From DATBLE01 sp963719325 (GTDB taxonomy: Bacteria; Actinomycetota; Thermoleophilia; Gaiellales; Gaiellaceae), in NCBI GenBank assembly GCA_963719325.1, contig CAVRBW010000021.1, positions 62,001 to 126,000 of the forward strand: a stretch of 64,000 bases of DNA. The letters run 5' to 3'. Below the pieces are notes generated by a model, which worked only from the letters and a program-made list of their open reading frames with translations, was not told where the DNA came from and made no database searches. The translations under genes and the position numbers were made by a program. Positions 33,640-43,694 of the stretch are shown here, one piece after another (position 1 is the first letter of the stretch; the number at the start of each line of letters is the position of its first letter).

Positions 33640-34530
33640 GGCGAAGCTGCGACGAGCGAGAGCACGAACACGATCAGCGAGAGAATGAACGCAGAGCGCG
33701 GAGCCGTAGCCGAAGTCGAGGAACGAGAACGCCCCGGTACATGTACGTCGTAGTACCTGCGTCTCGTCGAGCGGGCCGCTACAGTAATCAGGAAGACGGA
33801 GATGAAGACGTAGAAGCTGCCGATGACGAGCATCACGGTGACGAAGGCGAGCACGGGACGGATAGACGGCAGCGACACGGCACGGAACCGCGCGACAAGA
33901 CTTCGCGCCGTCGACTGCGGCCGCTTCCTTCAGCTCGAGCGGCACGAACTGGAGCGCGGCGAGGAAGATCACCATCGACCAGCCGATACCCTTTCCAGAT
34001 GCCGAGGATGCTGAGCGCGAGCAACGCCGACCAGCGAGCGCCGAGCCAGTCGATGTTGTGACCGACCAGATGCAGAGTTGTCGTGCAGGACAAAGTTGAA
34101 GAGGCCGCCGTCGGTGATGAACAGGTACAGGAAGAGAAGAGAGACGACGACCCAGCTCGTCACGACTGGGACGTAGAAGAGCGTCCGGTAGAGGCCGCGC
34201 GCCGGCATTCGAGCGTCGAGAAGAACGGCGCCGCGAGGCCGAGGACGATCTGCCCCGGCACCTAAAGGCCATGTAGAAGCCGGTGTTCTCGAGCGCACGA
34301 CAGAAGATAGGATCGTGGATCGCGAGGTTGTAGTTGGAAGACCCGAGGAACGCGCTGGCTGTTCCTGGGAACCAGCGACCAGTTGTAGAGGCTGATCTGG
34401 AACGCCCGCACTATCGGTACAGGATCACGAGCGCGAACAGCAGGAACCCCGGCGCTAGGAACAGATACGCGGCTGTTACGTCCTTGCGCCGGCGAGACGT
34501 CTTCTCGTTACGCTCGGGCGCAGCGCTGAG
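33640..34530 (-). pseudogene. sugar ABC transporter permease (MalF-like), heavily frameshifted
   Basis: Fragments include AAYLFLAPGFL at the start, RTLFYVPVVTSWVVVSLLFL, WKGIGWSMVIFLAALQFVP with the EAA loop LELKEAAAVDGA, and GAFSFLDFGYGSAL near the end. These are consecutive parts of a MalF/UgpA-type permease spread over three frames. It precedes the MalG-like fragment on the minus strand, the usual order. Confidence 0.65.
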
Positions 34531-34561
34531 GCGCTGCGCCCCTTGTCTCCGTCGTGCTTGC

Positions 34562-34619
34562 TATATATATATATTTTTATTTTTTTTTTTATTTTTTTTT
34601 TTTTTTTTTTTATTTTATG
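34562..34619. repeat. T-rich/TA tract between permease and binding-protein fragments
   Basis: Seven TA steps followed by long T runs with single A interruptions. It sits in what should be the short gap between the binding-protein and MalF-like genes. Like the poly-A it has no counterpart outside the abnormal region. Confidence 0.8.
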
Positions 34620-34639
34620 AGTTGCTATCTATATTTTGA

Positions 34640-35902
34640 GGAGACCGTCAACCTGCTTGGCGGCGTCGGTCAGCGCCTGCTGCTCGTCTCTGATCCTGGA
34701 ACGCTCTTGGCGACGGCTTTGGTGTCACCTGTGTCGATCTGCGTCCACTTCGGAGCTCGGGGTGCGCGGCTTCTAGCGGTCGACGAGCTGCTTCACGAAG
34801 GTCGCGTAGTACGAGATGGATCTCGCGTCAGCTACTTAGCCGACGAACGTCAGCACCGGCATCTGCCTGCGATGCGCCATCTGCGCCTGGAACCGTAGAG
34901 AGCATGTAACGCAGGAACTGCTGCGCGCGGCTCCTGGTGCTTCGACGACTTGGTCATGACGATGTCCTCACCGCCGACGACGCTGACGCTTCCGCCCGGC
35001 CCTGCAAGGAACGGCTCCCCTCGACCTTCGATGTTGGGATAAGGCGATGCTGAAGATCGCGTCAACCACGGGCCGTCCAGAATCGATGCGTACTTGCTTC
35101 TGAGTGAGCCCGTCATACGGTGCCGAGGCCGCGCGTTGGAGTTGATCACGATGTACGAGGGCATCTCGCCGGCCTTGTACAGGTTGACGAGCATCTGCAT
35201 AGCGGCGACGCTCTTCGCCGTGTTGAGGATAGCCGGTCGCCTTCGTGTACGTGCCGTTCGTGATGACTGCCGCCGTTCGGACCAGATCCACGGGCAAGAT
35301 GTTCCAGCAGCTCAGTGCCCTCTCGGCGTACAGGTAGCACCTTTCGCCTTGCCCGCGCCGCTCGACTTGCAGCTGGGCGAACGTCTTCGGCGGCGCGCGC
35401 GACCCGACGGAGCAGCGCCGGCGATTGTAAGTAGAACATACGCGTGTTCGTGTCGAGCGGCAGGCCGTAGTAGTGGCCCTTCCAGTAGTTCGTCGCGAGC
35501 GGCCCCGGGAACACCTTCGAGCTCGCCACTCCTTGAAGTCGGGCATCGATCTTGTCGAGCGGTGCGAAGCACGCCGAGATTCGCGAGCTCCGGTACCCAG
35601 ATGATGTCGGCGCGGACGAGGTCGGGTAGCTGCTACCGGCCTCGCCGGTCACGAGCTTCTGCTGCAGATCCTCGTAGCGATCGTCACCTCCTTACTTTGA
35701 TTCCGGATTCTTCTCGAAGCCGGGATGACCACCTTCCTCAAGCGCTTCACCTCGCGTCTCAGCCGCTCGCTGCGTAGGCATCCCAGAACGTGATCGTGGT
35801 AGTCTTGCTACATCGCGCTGTCGAGCGCGCGCCGACCGCCGATCCTGCCATCACCGCGACTGCGGCGGCGACACCGATGCCAAGAGTCATACGGACACGC
35901 AT
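34640..35902 (-). pseudogene. extracellular sugar-binding protein of the ABC system, frameshifted
   Basis: The 5' end is clean: ATG at 35902 preceded by AGGAGG, signal peptide MRVRMTLGIGVAAAVAVMAG, then TTTITFWDAYA as in family-1 solute-binding proteins. Further fragments, in other frames, read NYWKGHYYGLPLDTNTRMFY (about 35440-35490) and EDIVMTKSSKHQEPR (about 34930-34970). The gene is complete in outline but broken by many indels. It would deliver a carbohydrate to the two permeases. Confidence 0.7.
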
Positions 35903-36039
35903 TTTCCTACGACCTCCTAAAAGTGCGGGATGGCGGCGAGCAACGTACGCCGGAGTGCTCAGCGGGACGTGACTACGCTCAGACGACCACCCCCTCGCCG
36001 GGCGCTCGACGCGAGCCGGCTCGCATCGTAGCGTTTCAG

Positions 36040-37150
36040 CGTCGCCGTCGACCGGCGGAGTCAACTTCCCCGAGCCCATGCTCGCCGCCACCGCCACTTC
36101 GCGTCGTCCACGGTCGACCTCGACCGCGACCCGCTGAGAGGGAAGTGCTTCGCGCGAAAGTCGCTCTCGAAGGAGCCGCGATGTGAGCCCACGCCTGCGT
36201 CCCCTCGCCGCTGACGAGGACGAGCTCGGCTGAGACGTGACAGTCGCCGACCGCGCCCAGCGCGTGACGGCTTCGGCAAAGACCTCGCGCGCGACACTCG
36301 CCGACTCGGCGAGGCTGCGCAGCCTTCGTCCCTGCCGTCTGCCGACGACGCCGCGGCTGCGCGCGCGCCCGACGAGCGCTGGATCGCCGATCTCTGCCTC
36401 GAGGCAGCCGCGCTTGCCGCACCTGCCGCGGCCCGTCGCGACGACGGTCGGTGCCGAACTCGCCGGCTCCGCCGCCGAACCTGTGATAGATGTCGCCCGG
36501 CGACGATGCCGAGGCCGACGCCCGGCCGATCGTGACCGCGACGAAGTGCTCGCGCTCGTCGCGCCCGTAGAGCCGCTCCGAGACCGCGAGAGTGTTGACG
36601 TCGTTGTCGACGCAGATCGGTATGCCTAGCGCGTCGCAGGAGCCCGCGAGCTCCAGTCGTGCCGCCGAGCATCGGCGAGTCGACCGTGCCCGCCGCGCCG
36701 TCGACCACGCCGGGGACTCCGAGCCGTTGCCGAGCAGCGGCGGCCCGCCGTCGCTACCTGCGATCCGACCGGCGAGCTGATCGGCGAGCTCGTCGAAGGC
36801 GTCCGGCGTGGACGCGTCGATCTCGACTTCGAACTGCTCGATACTTCTGCTTCGAGATCGACGCGGACTCCGACCAGATGATCCGGTGCGATCTTCACGC
36901 CGAGGCAGTGGCCGCGCCGCCGACCAGCTCGAGCAGCAGCGCGGGGCGGCCGCCGCGTGAAGGGACGCGATCGGCGACCCGAACGAGCCGCTGCTCGAGC
37001 AGCTCGCGCGTGATCGCGGTGACCGTCGCCGGGCTGAGCTCGAGACGCTTCGCGATCTGCGTGCGGGCGATCGGGCCGGCGCTGATGAGCCTGAGAATCG
37101 CGACTCGATTCAGGTCTCTGCTGAGACCTGAGGTCGCGATCCGATGTCTA
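36040..37150 (-). pseudogene. ROK family regulator, frameshifted
   Basis: Minus-strand fragments give an N-terminal winged helix (NRVAILRLISAGPIARTQIA, then LSPATVTAITRELLEQRLV, about 37130-37000). They continue with GVKIAPDHLVGVRVDLEAEV, CVDNDVNTLAVSERLYGRDE (about 36560-36620) and GGGAGEFG (about 36450-36480). ROK repressors of the NagC/XylR kind control sugar uptake operons, and this one lies just upstream of the binding-protein gene. The frame breaks are the same kind as in the transporter fragments. Confidence 0.65.
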
Positions 37151-37316
37151 GTTCTTTGGGAGCATAATTTGATCGCTATATTTAACTCATGTTATATCTC
37201 TGTCAAGTGTCTGTCTCGGAGGTGTGTGATTATGTTTTGTGTTGTTGTGATGGTTGTATAGGGTAGTAGGGATGTATGTTAGAGGGATGATGAAAGATAT
37301 AAGTGGAGATAAAGGG
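37151..37316. other. T/G-rich anomalous stretch at the right edge of the corrupted tract
   Basis: AT-rich and T/G-rich sequence (for example TTATGTTTTGTGTTG) unlike the flanking genes. Clean, GC-rich coding sequence resumes at about 37320. It probably includes the upstream region of the ROK gene and the lost 5' end of the next gene. Confidence 0.6.
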
Positions 37317-37853
37317 ATGGTGAGGCGACTCTGCGATCGGCTCGGGATCCGAGCTCCGCATCCCGGCGGGGCTTCCGCGAGCGCGGTTGCGGCCGGGATG
37401 TCGGCGGCGCTTGTCGCCAAGGCGGCGCGGCGCTCGGAGCCTTCGTGGGCAGAGGCCGACGCCGTCGCCCTGCAGGCGGATCTGCTCGGCGCGCGCTGCT
37501 CGGAGCTCGCGGAGTCGGCCTCGCGTGCTTTCGCAGCCGCGCTGAAGGCGCTGGAGGATCGCACCGACATCGAGGCGCACCTGAATCGAACCGTGGTCGA
37601 TCTGCTGGCTCTGGCGGAGGTCTCCGTCGAGGTCGCCGGGCTCGCAGCGCGCACAGCCGAGCGCTGCGACGGGACCTTTCGTGGAGACGCGGTCTGCGCC
37701 GCCTTGCTTGCGGAGGCCGCGGCCTGCGGCGCGGCTGTCCTCGTTGCAGGCAACCTGACGGTCACGGAGGGAGACAAGCGGCTCCGCGAGGCGAAGCAGC
37801 ATGCGAGCCGGGCGACGGAGGCCGTCCGCCGCGCCCTCGAGGCAGGGTCCTAG
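37317..37853 (+). CDS. cyclodeaminase/cyclohydrolase family protein, 5' end unreliable
   Basis: 178 residues from ATG at 37317. HPGGASASAVAAGMSAALV matches the Gly-rich start of the formiminotransferase-cyclodeaminase C-terminal family (FTCD_C), an all-helical fold. Known members make methenyl-tetrahydrofolate from formimino-folate or, in related bacteria, act as cyclohydrolases in one-carbon metabolism. The first residues lie in the abnormal T/G-rich stretch, so the real start may be missing. It converges with the epimerase gene, overlapping by 4 bases. Confidence 0.75.
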   Translation: MVRRLCDRLGIRAPHPGGASASAVAAGMSAALVAKAARRSEPSWAEADAVALQADLLGARCSELAESASRAFAAALKALEDRTDIEAHLNRTVVDLLALAEVSVEVAGLAARTAERCDGTFRGDAVCAALLAEAAACGAAVLVAGNLTVTEGDKRLREAKQHASRATEAVRRALEAGS

Positions 37854-38728
37854 CTCCTGCCGCCCCGTCCCAGCGCCTCGTCTACCGCACGGCCGAGGGC
37901 CGGCTCGACCGGCCCGGGCCGGTAGGCGAGCTCCCGCTCCGCCTTCGCCCAGGAGAAGTACGCAGGCGTCCGGGCGAGGATCGCCTCGTTGCGGTTGACG
38001 AGGCCGAGAGCGGCGGCGGCGCGCACGGCGGCGTAGGGCACCGCGATGCGCGGTCTCGCCCGGCCGGCGAGGTCGGCGATCGCGGCGAAGACCTCGCGCA
38101 GCGTCAGGTCGACCCCGCCGAGCAGGTAGCGCTGACCGGGGCGGCCTCGTTCGAGCGCGAGGACGTGGCCCCGGGCGACGTCGCGCACATCGACGACGTT
38201 GACGCCGATCCGCGGGAATGCGCGGTAGCGGCCGGAGGCGACGCCGCGGATCATCGCGCCGGTCGGGGTGGGTGCGCGATCGCCCTCGCTGACGGGTGTG
38301 GTCGGGTTGACGCAGACGGCGCCGGCCGCCAGCGCAAGGCGCTCGGCCGCCAGCTTCGTCCGTTTGTAGGGCACGGAGAGCTCCCACGCGGGAGGCTCGT
38401 CCTCCTCGGTCGCCTGCCGCCCGGGCACCGGGCCGCAGGTGGCGCACGTGCTGGTGTGGACGAGTCTCGGCATGCCTTCGCGGCGGCAGGCCTCGATCAC
38501 GTTTCGCGTGCCCTGGACGTTGACGAGCTCCAGCTCGCGCAGAGACGCGGTGAAGCTATAGAGGGCCGCGACGTGGAAGACCGCGTCACAGCCCGCGACT
38601 GCGCTGCTGAGACGATCCGCGTCCAGTACGTCGACCCAATCGGCACGGACCTCCGCGCCGTGCTCCCGCAGCTCGCGCACCACGTGGCTGCCGACAAAGC
38701 CGCTCGCGCCGGTGACGTACGCCTTCAC
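37850..38728 (-). CDS. NAD-dependent epimerase/dehydratase (HpnA-like)
   Basis: 292 residues. Extended SDR fold with TGASGFVGSHVV at the N-terminus, the catalytic YKRTK, and NVVDVRDVARGHVLALERG followed by GQRYLLGG. These features resemble the hopanoid-associated sugar epimerase HpnA and dihydroflavonol-reductase-like enzymes. No hopanoid genes are in the window, so the substrate is open. It is divergent from ubiD, with starts 19 bases apart. Confidence 0.82.
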   Translation of the reverse strand: MKAYVTGASGFVGSHVVRELREHGAEVRADWVDVLDADRLSSAVAGCDAVFHVAALYSFTASLRELELVNVQGTRNVIEACRREGMPRLVHTSTCATCGPVPGRQATEEDEPPAWELSVPYKRTKLAAERLALAAGAVCVNPTTPVSEGDRAPTPTGAMIRGVASGRYRAFPRIGVNVVDVRDVARGHVLALERGRPGQRYLLGGVDLTLREVFAAIADLAGRARPRIAVPYAAVRAAAALGLVNRNEAILARTPAYFSWAKAERELAYRPGPVEPALGRAVDEALGRGGRS

Positions 38729-38746
38729 GGCCGTAGACTCACACGC

Positions 38747-40242
38747 GTGGCGACCCCGGAGGATCTCCGCGACTGGATCGCGGTGCTCGAGCGCGAGGGT
38801 GAGCTCGTTCGCGTGAGGCCGAGGTCGACCCGCACCTCGAGATCACCGAGATCGTCGACCGGACGGTGAAGGACGGTGGCCCGGCGCTGCTCTTCGAGCA
38901 CCCGAAGGGCTCCGCGCATCCCCTCCTGATCAACCAGTTCGGAACCGAGCGGCGGATGTGCCTCGCGTTCGGGGTCGAGCGCCTCGACGAGGTTGCGGCG
39001 AAGCTCGAGGACGTGCTCGAGATGCAGCCCCCGCAGGGCCTGGTCGAGAAGGCGAAGGGCCTGATGAAGCTGAAGTCGATCGCGGACTCGATGCCGAAGG
39101 TCGTGCGCAGCGGCCCTGCTCACGAGGTCGTGCTCACCGGTGACGAGGTCGATCTCGACCTGCTCCCGATCCAGACCTGCTGGCCCGGCGACGCGGCGCC
39201 GTTCATCACCCTCCCGGCCGTGATCACGTGCGACCCTCGCACCGGCGGCCGCAACGTCGGCATGTACCGGATGCAGAAGATCGACCGGCGCTCGACCTTC
39301 ATGCACTGGCAGATCCACAAGGACGGCCGGATGGACTACCTGGCGAGCGACGGCAGGCTCGAGGTCGCGGTCGCGCTCGGCCTCGATCCGGTCACCACCT
39401 ACGCCGCCTCGGCGCCGCTGCCGAAGCACGTCGACGAGCTGATGCTCGCCGGCTTCCTCCGTGGAGAGCCGGTCGAGCTCGTGAAAGGGAAGACCGTCGA
39501 GCTCGAGGTCCCGGCCGACGCCGAGATCGTGCTCGAGGGCTACGTCGAGGCCGGGGACGAGGCGATCGAGGGTCCGTTCGGCGACCACACCGGCTACTAC
39601 TCGCCGCCGGAGCCGTTCCCCGTCTTCCACGTCACCGCGATGACGATGCGCCGTGACGCGGTCTACCCCTCGATCGTCGTCGGCAAGCCGCCCGCCGAGG
39701 ACGCGTGGCTGGGCAAGGCGACCGAGCGGATCTTCCTGCCGGCCGTGCGGATGTCGGTTCCGGAGATCGTCGACTACGACCTGCCGGTTGCGGGAGCGTT
39801 CCACAACTGCGTGATCGTCTCGATCCGGAAGGCGTTCCCGGGCCATGCCGCGAAGGTGATGCACGCGATCTGGGGCCTCGGCCTGCTCAGCCTGACGAAA
39901 TGCGTCGTCGTCGTGGACGAGTGGGTCGACGTCCACGACTACCAGGAGGTCTTCTTCCGCGTCAGCGCGAACGTCGACCCGAAGCGAGACGTGGTCGTCT
40001 CCGAGGGACCGCTCGACCATCTCGACCACGCACCCACCCGTCAGTTCGTCGGCGGCAAGCTCGGCATCGACGCGACGCACAAGGGCCCGGAGGAAGGAAC
40101 ACGCGAGTGGCCGCCCGAGATCGAGATGAGCGACGAGGTCAAGATGCTCGTCGACTCTCGGTGGGCCGAGTACGGACTCCCTGCGCCGACCGAGGCGATC
40201 CGTCATAGTTCGGCCTCGTTGCGGCAAGTGTTACGTCGTTGA
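38747..40242 (+). CDS. UbiD family decarboxylase (frameshift near the 5' end)
   Basis: GTG at 38747 opens ATPEDLRDWIAVLEREGELV, the usual UbiD start, but the frame breaks at about 38813-38817. Adding one base restores EAEVDPHLEITEIVDRTVKD and the rest (38866-40242) is intact, including GRNVGMYRMQ and EGPFGDHTGYYSPPEP with the prenyl-FMN-binding glutamate region. UbiD enzymes decarboxylate aromatic acids with prenylated FMN. The neighbouring ubiX and mqn genes suggest it is the menaquinone-pathway decarboxylase (MqnL-like). The break is likely a sequencing error. Confidence 0.85.
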
Positions 40243-40302
40243 CACGCTGCCTAGGCGACCGTTTGAATCACAGCTCGGCAAGCGAGAAGGAGGCGTGCGA
40301 AG

Positions 40303-41251
40303 GTGGAGCCCCGCCCCGGGGACGATAAGCCGCATCTTCCGTCCCCGACCGTGTGGCCGGTCGGCTTCGCCGTCGGCATCACCTGCGTCCTGGTCGGCCT
40401 GGTCGTCAGCAGCTGGCCGGCCGTCGGCGCCGGAGGTGCGATCGCGCTCCTCTTCGGCTTTCTCTGGGTCCGCGACCTCTCTGCCGGCATGCGGCACGTT
40501 CAGCCGCCGCCCCCGCCGGCACCCGCAGGCCCGGCGCCTCCGGCGACCGCCGGCCCCGCCGGAGCGCCTCCGCCCGCTCCGGGCGAGCGGTTCCCGCGCA
40601 GCCGCTTCCTCGAGGGCGCGACCCTCGGCCTCGGCGCGCTGATCGGCGGGGTCGTCACCGTCCCCCCGGTCGGCCTGCTCGTCGCCTCCGCGTTCGAAGG
40701 TCAGAAGTTCCGTGACGTCGACCTCGGCCCGCTGACGGACTTCCCGTCCGGCAAGTTCGTGATCACCACGTTCGTCGAGGATCCGGCGGCCGGCGAGGTC
40801 TCGAGGCGCACTGCGTACATCCGCAACAACGGCCTGCTGAAGGACCAGCCCAGCTTCACGATTCTCTCGAATCGCTGTGCCCATCTCGGCTGTCCCGGTG
40901 CAGCCGAACGGCCCGGTCGACGCGAAGCCGACGAAGGTGAAGTCGGACAAGGCCGGCATCGAGCTGCTCAAGCTGACCCCCGCCAACCCCGCCGGCTTCG
41001 GCTGCCCCTGCCACGGCGGCCAGTACGACACCGAGGGGAACCGCACCGCCGGCCCGCCGGTCCGCGCGCTCGACCGGTACGCGTACTCGATCAAGAACGG
41101 ACGCCTGATCCTCGGCAGCGCCTACAGCGTCGACTACGTCCACGGAACCGGGAAGGACGCGCGGATCAAGAAGTACCCGCTGCACAACCCGGGCCAGCAC
41201 ATCGCCGGGCCGGAGTTCTGGCTCTGGCCGATCCCGGAGATCCGTGCCTAA
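40303..41251 (+). CDS. qcrA: Rieske iron-sulfur protein of the cytochrome bc complex (one-base frameshift)
   Basis: GTG at 40303. Two N-terminal helices (residues 15-58), a Pro/Ala linker, a third helix (about 105-128, GATLGLGALIGGVVTVPP), then the Rieske domain with CAHLGC and CPCHGGQYD. One extra C in the run at 40894-40896 shifts the frame; without it the sequence reads CPVQPNGPVDAKP and continues to the stop at 41251. This subunit carries electrons from menaquinol to cytochrome c. It is followed by qcrB with an 8-base overlap. Confidence 0.88.
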
Positions 41252-42032
41252 ATCAGCGCGCCGCAAGCAGGTCGAGGCGATGGTCCTCTATCCGCTGGAC
41301 TGGCTCGAGGAGCGCTCCGGGCTCGTCGGCGCCACCAAGTACTTCCTCTTCCGCAAGGTGCCCGGCGACAGCGGCTGGGCGCACACCCTCGGCTCGGCGA
41401 CGCTGACCGCCTTCCTCGTCCAGGCGATCACCGGGGTGATCCTGGCGATGTACTACAAGCCGAGCCCGAACGAGGCGTACGGGTCGATCCAGCACATCAC
41501 GAACGACGTCGACTTCGGCTGGCTGGTGCGCGGCATGCACCGCTGGGGCGCGAGCGTCTTCATCATCCTGCTCTTCTTCCACATGGCGCGGGTCTTCCTG
41601 TACGGGGCCTACAAGTACCCGCGCGAGCTGAACTGGATCGTCGGCGTCTTCCTGTTGATCCTCGGGATGTTCGAGGGCTTCACCGGCTACCTGCTGCCGT
41701 ACGACCAGACCGCGTACTGGGCGACCGTGGTCGGGATGAACATCACCGCCAACGGGCCGTTCGTGGGGACGTTGCTGGGCCAGATCCTCCAAGGGGGCCC
41801 GGCGATCGGGTCTGACACGCTTGCGCGCTTCTACTCGCTGCACATGCTCGTCGCGCCGGGCGCGATCTTCGCGCTGATCGGGCTGCACCTCTACCTCGTC
41901 ATCCGCCTCGGCGTGTCCTCGCCGCCGTGGTCCAAAGAGGCAGCGGGCGCCGAGCATCTCGAGGAGGAACCGCCGCCGCCGGGGAAGGCCGGCCTCGTCT
42001 CGCCGACCATGCGCGGGAGGCCTGAGGTTTGA
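41244..42032 (+). CDS. qcrB: menaquinol:cytochrome c reductase, cytochrome b subunit
   Basis: 262 residues, the N-terminal four-helix form of cytochrome b. Haem ligands sit in HRWGASVFIILLFFHMAR and in YSLHMLVAPGAIFALIGLHL, and GYLLPYDQTAYWA is the Q-site stretch. The split b6/subunit-IV-like arrangement, completed by the next gene, resembles Firmicute bc complexes rather than the single long cytochrome b of many actinomycetes. A Pro-rich tail precedes the stop. Confidence 0.93.
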   Translation: MPKSARRKQVEAMVLYPLDWLEERSGLVGATKYFLFRKVPGDSGWAHTLGSATLTAFLVQAITGVILAMYYKPSPNEAYGSIQHITNDVDFGWLVRGMHRWGASVFIILLFFHMARVFLYGAYKYPRELNWIVGVFLLILGMFEGFTGYLLPYDQTAYWATVVGMNITANGPFVGTLLGQILQGGPAIGSDTLARFYSLHMLVAPGAIFALIGLHLYLVIRLGVSSPPWSKEAAGAEHLEEEPPPPGKAGLVSPTMRGRPEV

Positions 42033-42862
42033 TCACGAAGCCGAGCCCGAGCCTGCGGGCGCGTCGCGCGCAGCACGCCCGCTACAAGGAGGACGTCCAG
42101 AAGCGAGGGAAGCCGTTCTACCCGTTCGCGATGTTCCACGACACGGTGATGAGCCTCGTCGTCGTCGTCGTGATCGTCGTGCTCGCGGTGATCTGGAAGT
42201 GGACGACGCCGGGCGACCACACCGGCACGGGCGCGGGCTGGCTCGGCCCCCTGTACAGCGACCAGGCCGATCCGGGGACGACCAGCTTCGTACCGCGTCC
42301 CGACTGGTACTTCTACTTCCTCTTCTACCTGCTCCGGATCTTCAAATGGCCGGACTCGGTGATCCTCGGGACGGTCGGGATCCCGACGATCATCATGATG
42401 CTGATGATCGCGCTGCCGTTCGTCGACCTGCGGCGCGAGCGGCGGCTCTCCCGTCGACCGGTGGCGGTCGTGATCACGATCCTGACCGTGATCTCGATGG
42501 GCGTCCTCACCTACAAGGGGGCGACCGCGAAGGAAGCCCTCGCCAGCGAGACGCTCGCGGCGGTGCCGACCTGGACGAAGAAGCAGAACCTGCCCGCCAA
42601 CGCCGTTCCGGGGGCGAAGCTGTTCGCGCAGTCGGGCTGTCTGACCTGCCACACGTATCTCGGCACCGGATCCTCGAACCTGGGAGCGCCGAACCTGAGC
42701 GCCGAGGGCGCGAAGGGTCGCGGGGTCGACTTCCAGATCAGGCACCTCAAGTGCCCGTCGTGCGTGACCCCCGGCTCGCCGATGCCCCCGTTCGCCTCGC
42801 TCGGGGACGCAAACATCCGCCGGATCGCGCTCTTCCTCGAGGCCTCGAAGGGCCCGAAATGA
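42029..42862 (+). CDS. qcrC: cytochrome b/c subunit (subunit IV fused to cytochrome c)
   Basis: 277 residues from TTG overlapping the qcrB stop. The N-terminal half has three helices with the PDWYFYFLFYLLRIFKWP Qo-site region (PEWY-type). The C-terminal part has a single covalent haem motif, CLTCH, and a distal methionine candidate in GSPMPPFASL. The fusion delivers electrons from the Rieske protein on a tethered cytochrome c. Layout QcrA-QcrB-QcrC as in Bacillus supports the naming. Confidence 0.9.
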   Translation: MITKPSPSLRARRAQHARYKEDVQKRGKPFYPFAMFHDTVMSLVVVVVIVVLAVIWKWTTPGDHTGTGAGWLGPLYSDQADPGTTSFVPRPDWYFYFLFYLLRIFKWPDSVILGTVGIPTIIMMLMIALPFVDLRRERRLSRRPVAVVITILTVISMGVLTYKGATAKEALASETLAAVPTWTKKQNLPANAVPGAKLFAQSGCLTCHTYLGTGSSNLGAPNLSAEGAKGRGVDFQIRHLKCPSCVTPGSPMPPFASLGDANIRRIALFLEASKGPK

Positions 42863-42912
42863 GCGGTTCGCCGGCGCCGGGCTCCAGTCTGGCGCCGCGA
42901 TGAGCCTGCCTG

Positions 42913-42934
42913 GTGCCAGACTTCAGTCTGGCAC
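42913..42934. repeat. GTGCCAGAC hairpin
   Basis: 9-base-pair inverted repeat GTGCCAGAC around TTCA, in the gap between qcrC and ubiX. A second, looser CAGTCTGGCGCC element lies just upstream. Related to the palindrome at 60668. Confidence 0.65.
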
Positions 42935-42949
42935 TGACTCCTTCGTCTC

Positions 42950-43540
42950 TTGCGCGTCTTCCTCGGCATAACCGGCGCCTCCGGGGCGCCCTACGCAGTC
43001 CGCATCCTCGAGGCCTTGGCGGAAGCCGACTGCGAGGTCGGCGTCTGCGTCTCCGACGCGGCGATCGAGGTGCTCGCGGCCGAGCTCTACGGCAACGCCC
43101 GACTCTCCCGCGACGAGACGATCGCGCGCCTGCTCGAGCACGCGCGGGGCGGCAACGTCGCGGTTCACGACCTGTACGACTGGCACACGCCGTATGCGAG
43201 CGGCTCGGCGAAGGTGGACGCCTACGTGATCTGTCCCTGCTCGATGGGAACGCTGGGGACGATCGCCTCGGGGGCGATGTCGAATCTGATCCACCGCGCG
43301 GCCAGCGTCGCGCTCAAGGAGGGCAGGAAGCTGATCCTGATGCCGCGTGAGACGCCGCTCTCCGCGATCCACCTCGAGAACATGCTCACCGTGCAGCGCG
43401 CGGGGGCGACGATCCTCTTCCTCGCGCCGGGCTTCTACCACGGGGCGGACACGGTCGACGATCTCGTCGACTTCATCGCCGCCAGGACGCTCGACCAGCT
43501 CGGCTTGGACAACGCCTTGATCAAGCGGTGGGGTGAATGA
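42950..43540 (+). CDS. ubiX: UbiX flavin prenyltransferase
   Basis: 196 residues from TTG. FLGITGASGAPYAVRIL at the N-terminus and the CPCSMGTLGTIASGAMSNL segment are characteristic. It makes the prenylated FMN cofactor needed by UbiD. Its closeness to ubiD, menG and the mqn genes fits the decarboxylation step of the futalosine menaquinone pathway (MqnM-like role, inferred). Confidence 0.93.
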   Translation: MRVFLGITGASGAPYAVRILEALAEADCEVGVCVSDAAIEVLAAELYGNARLSRDETIARLLEHARGGNVAVHDLYDWHTPYASGSAKVDAYVICPCSMGTLGTIASGAMSNLIHRAASVALKEGRKLILMPRETPLSAIHLENMLTVQRAGATILFLAPGFYHGADTVDDLVDFIAARTLDQLGLDNALIKRWGE

Positions 43541-43560
43541 TCGCTCGCCTTCGGCTCGCT

Positions 43561-43593
43561 CTCGCGGGGGAAACGGCCGGTTTCCCCCGCGAG
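43561..43593. repeat. GGGGGAAAC hairpin repeat, copy 2
   Basis: 14-base-pair perfect stem, CTCGCGGGGGAAAC, with a 5-base loop, preceded by TTCGGCTCGCT and followed by CCCCCTTCCCC, as in the copy at 3035. It lies in the 155-base gap between ubiX and menG. Confidence 0.85.
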
Positions 43594-43694
43594 CCCCCTT
43601 CCCCAAGAACTCTCGCACCTCAGCAGCCGTCGGGAGCCGCGCCCGCCATGTCGGTCGCGGCGACGAAAATCGATTGCAGCGGCGAGGTCGTTCG

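Noticed and set aside
34562..34619. T-rich tract as an intrinsic terminator
   Set aside because: There is no GC hairpin before it in either direction that would fit, and its length and TA repeats match the artefactual sequence around it.
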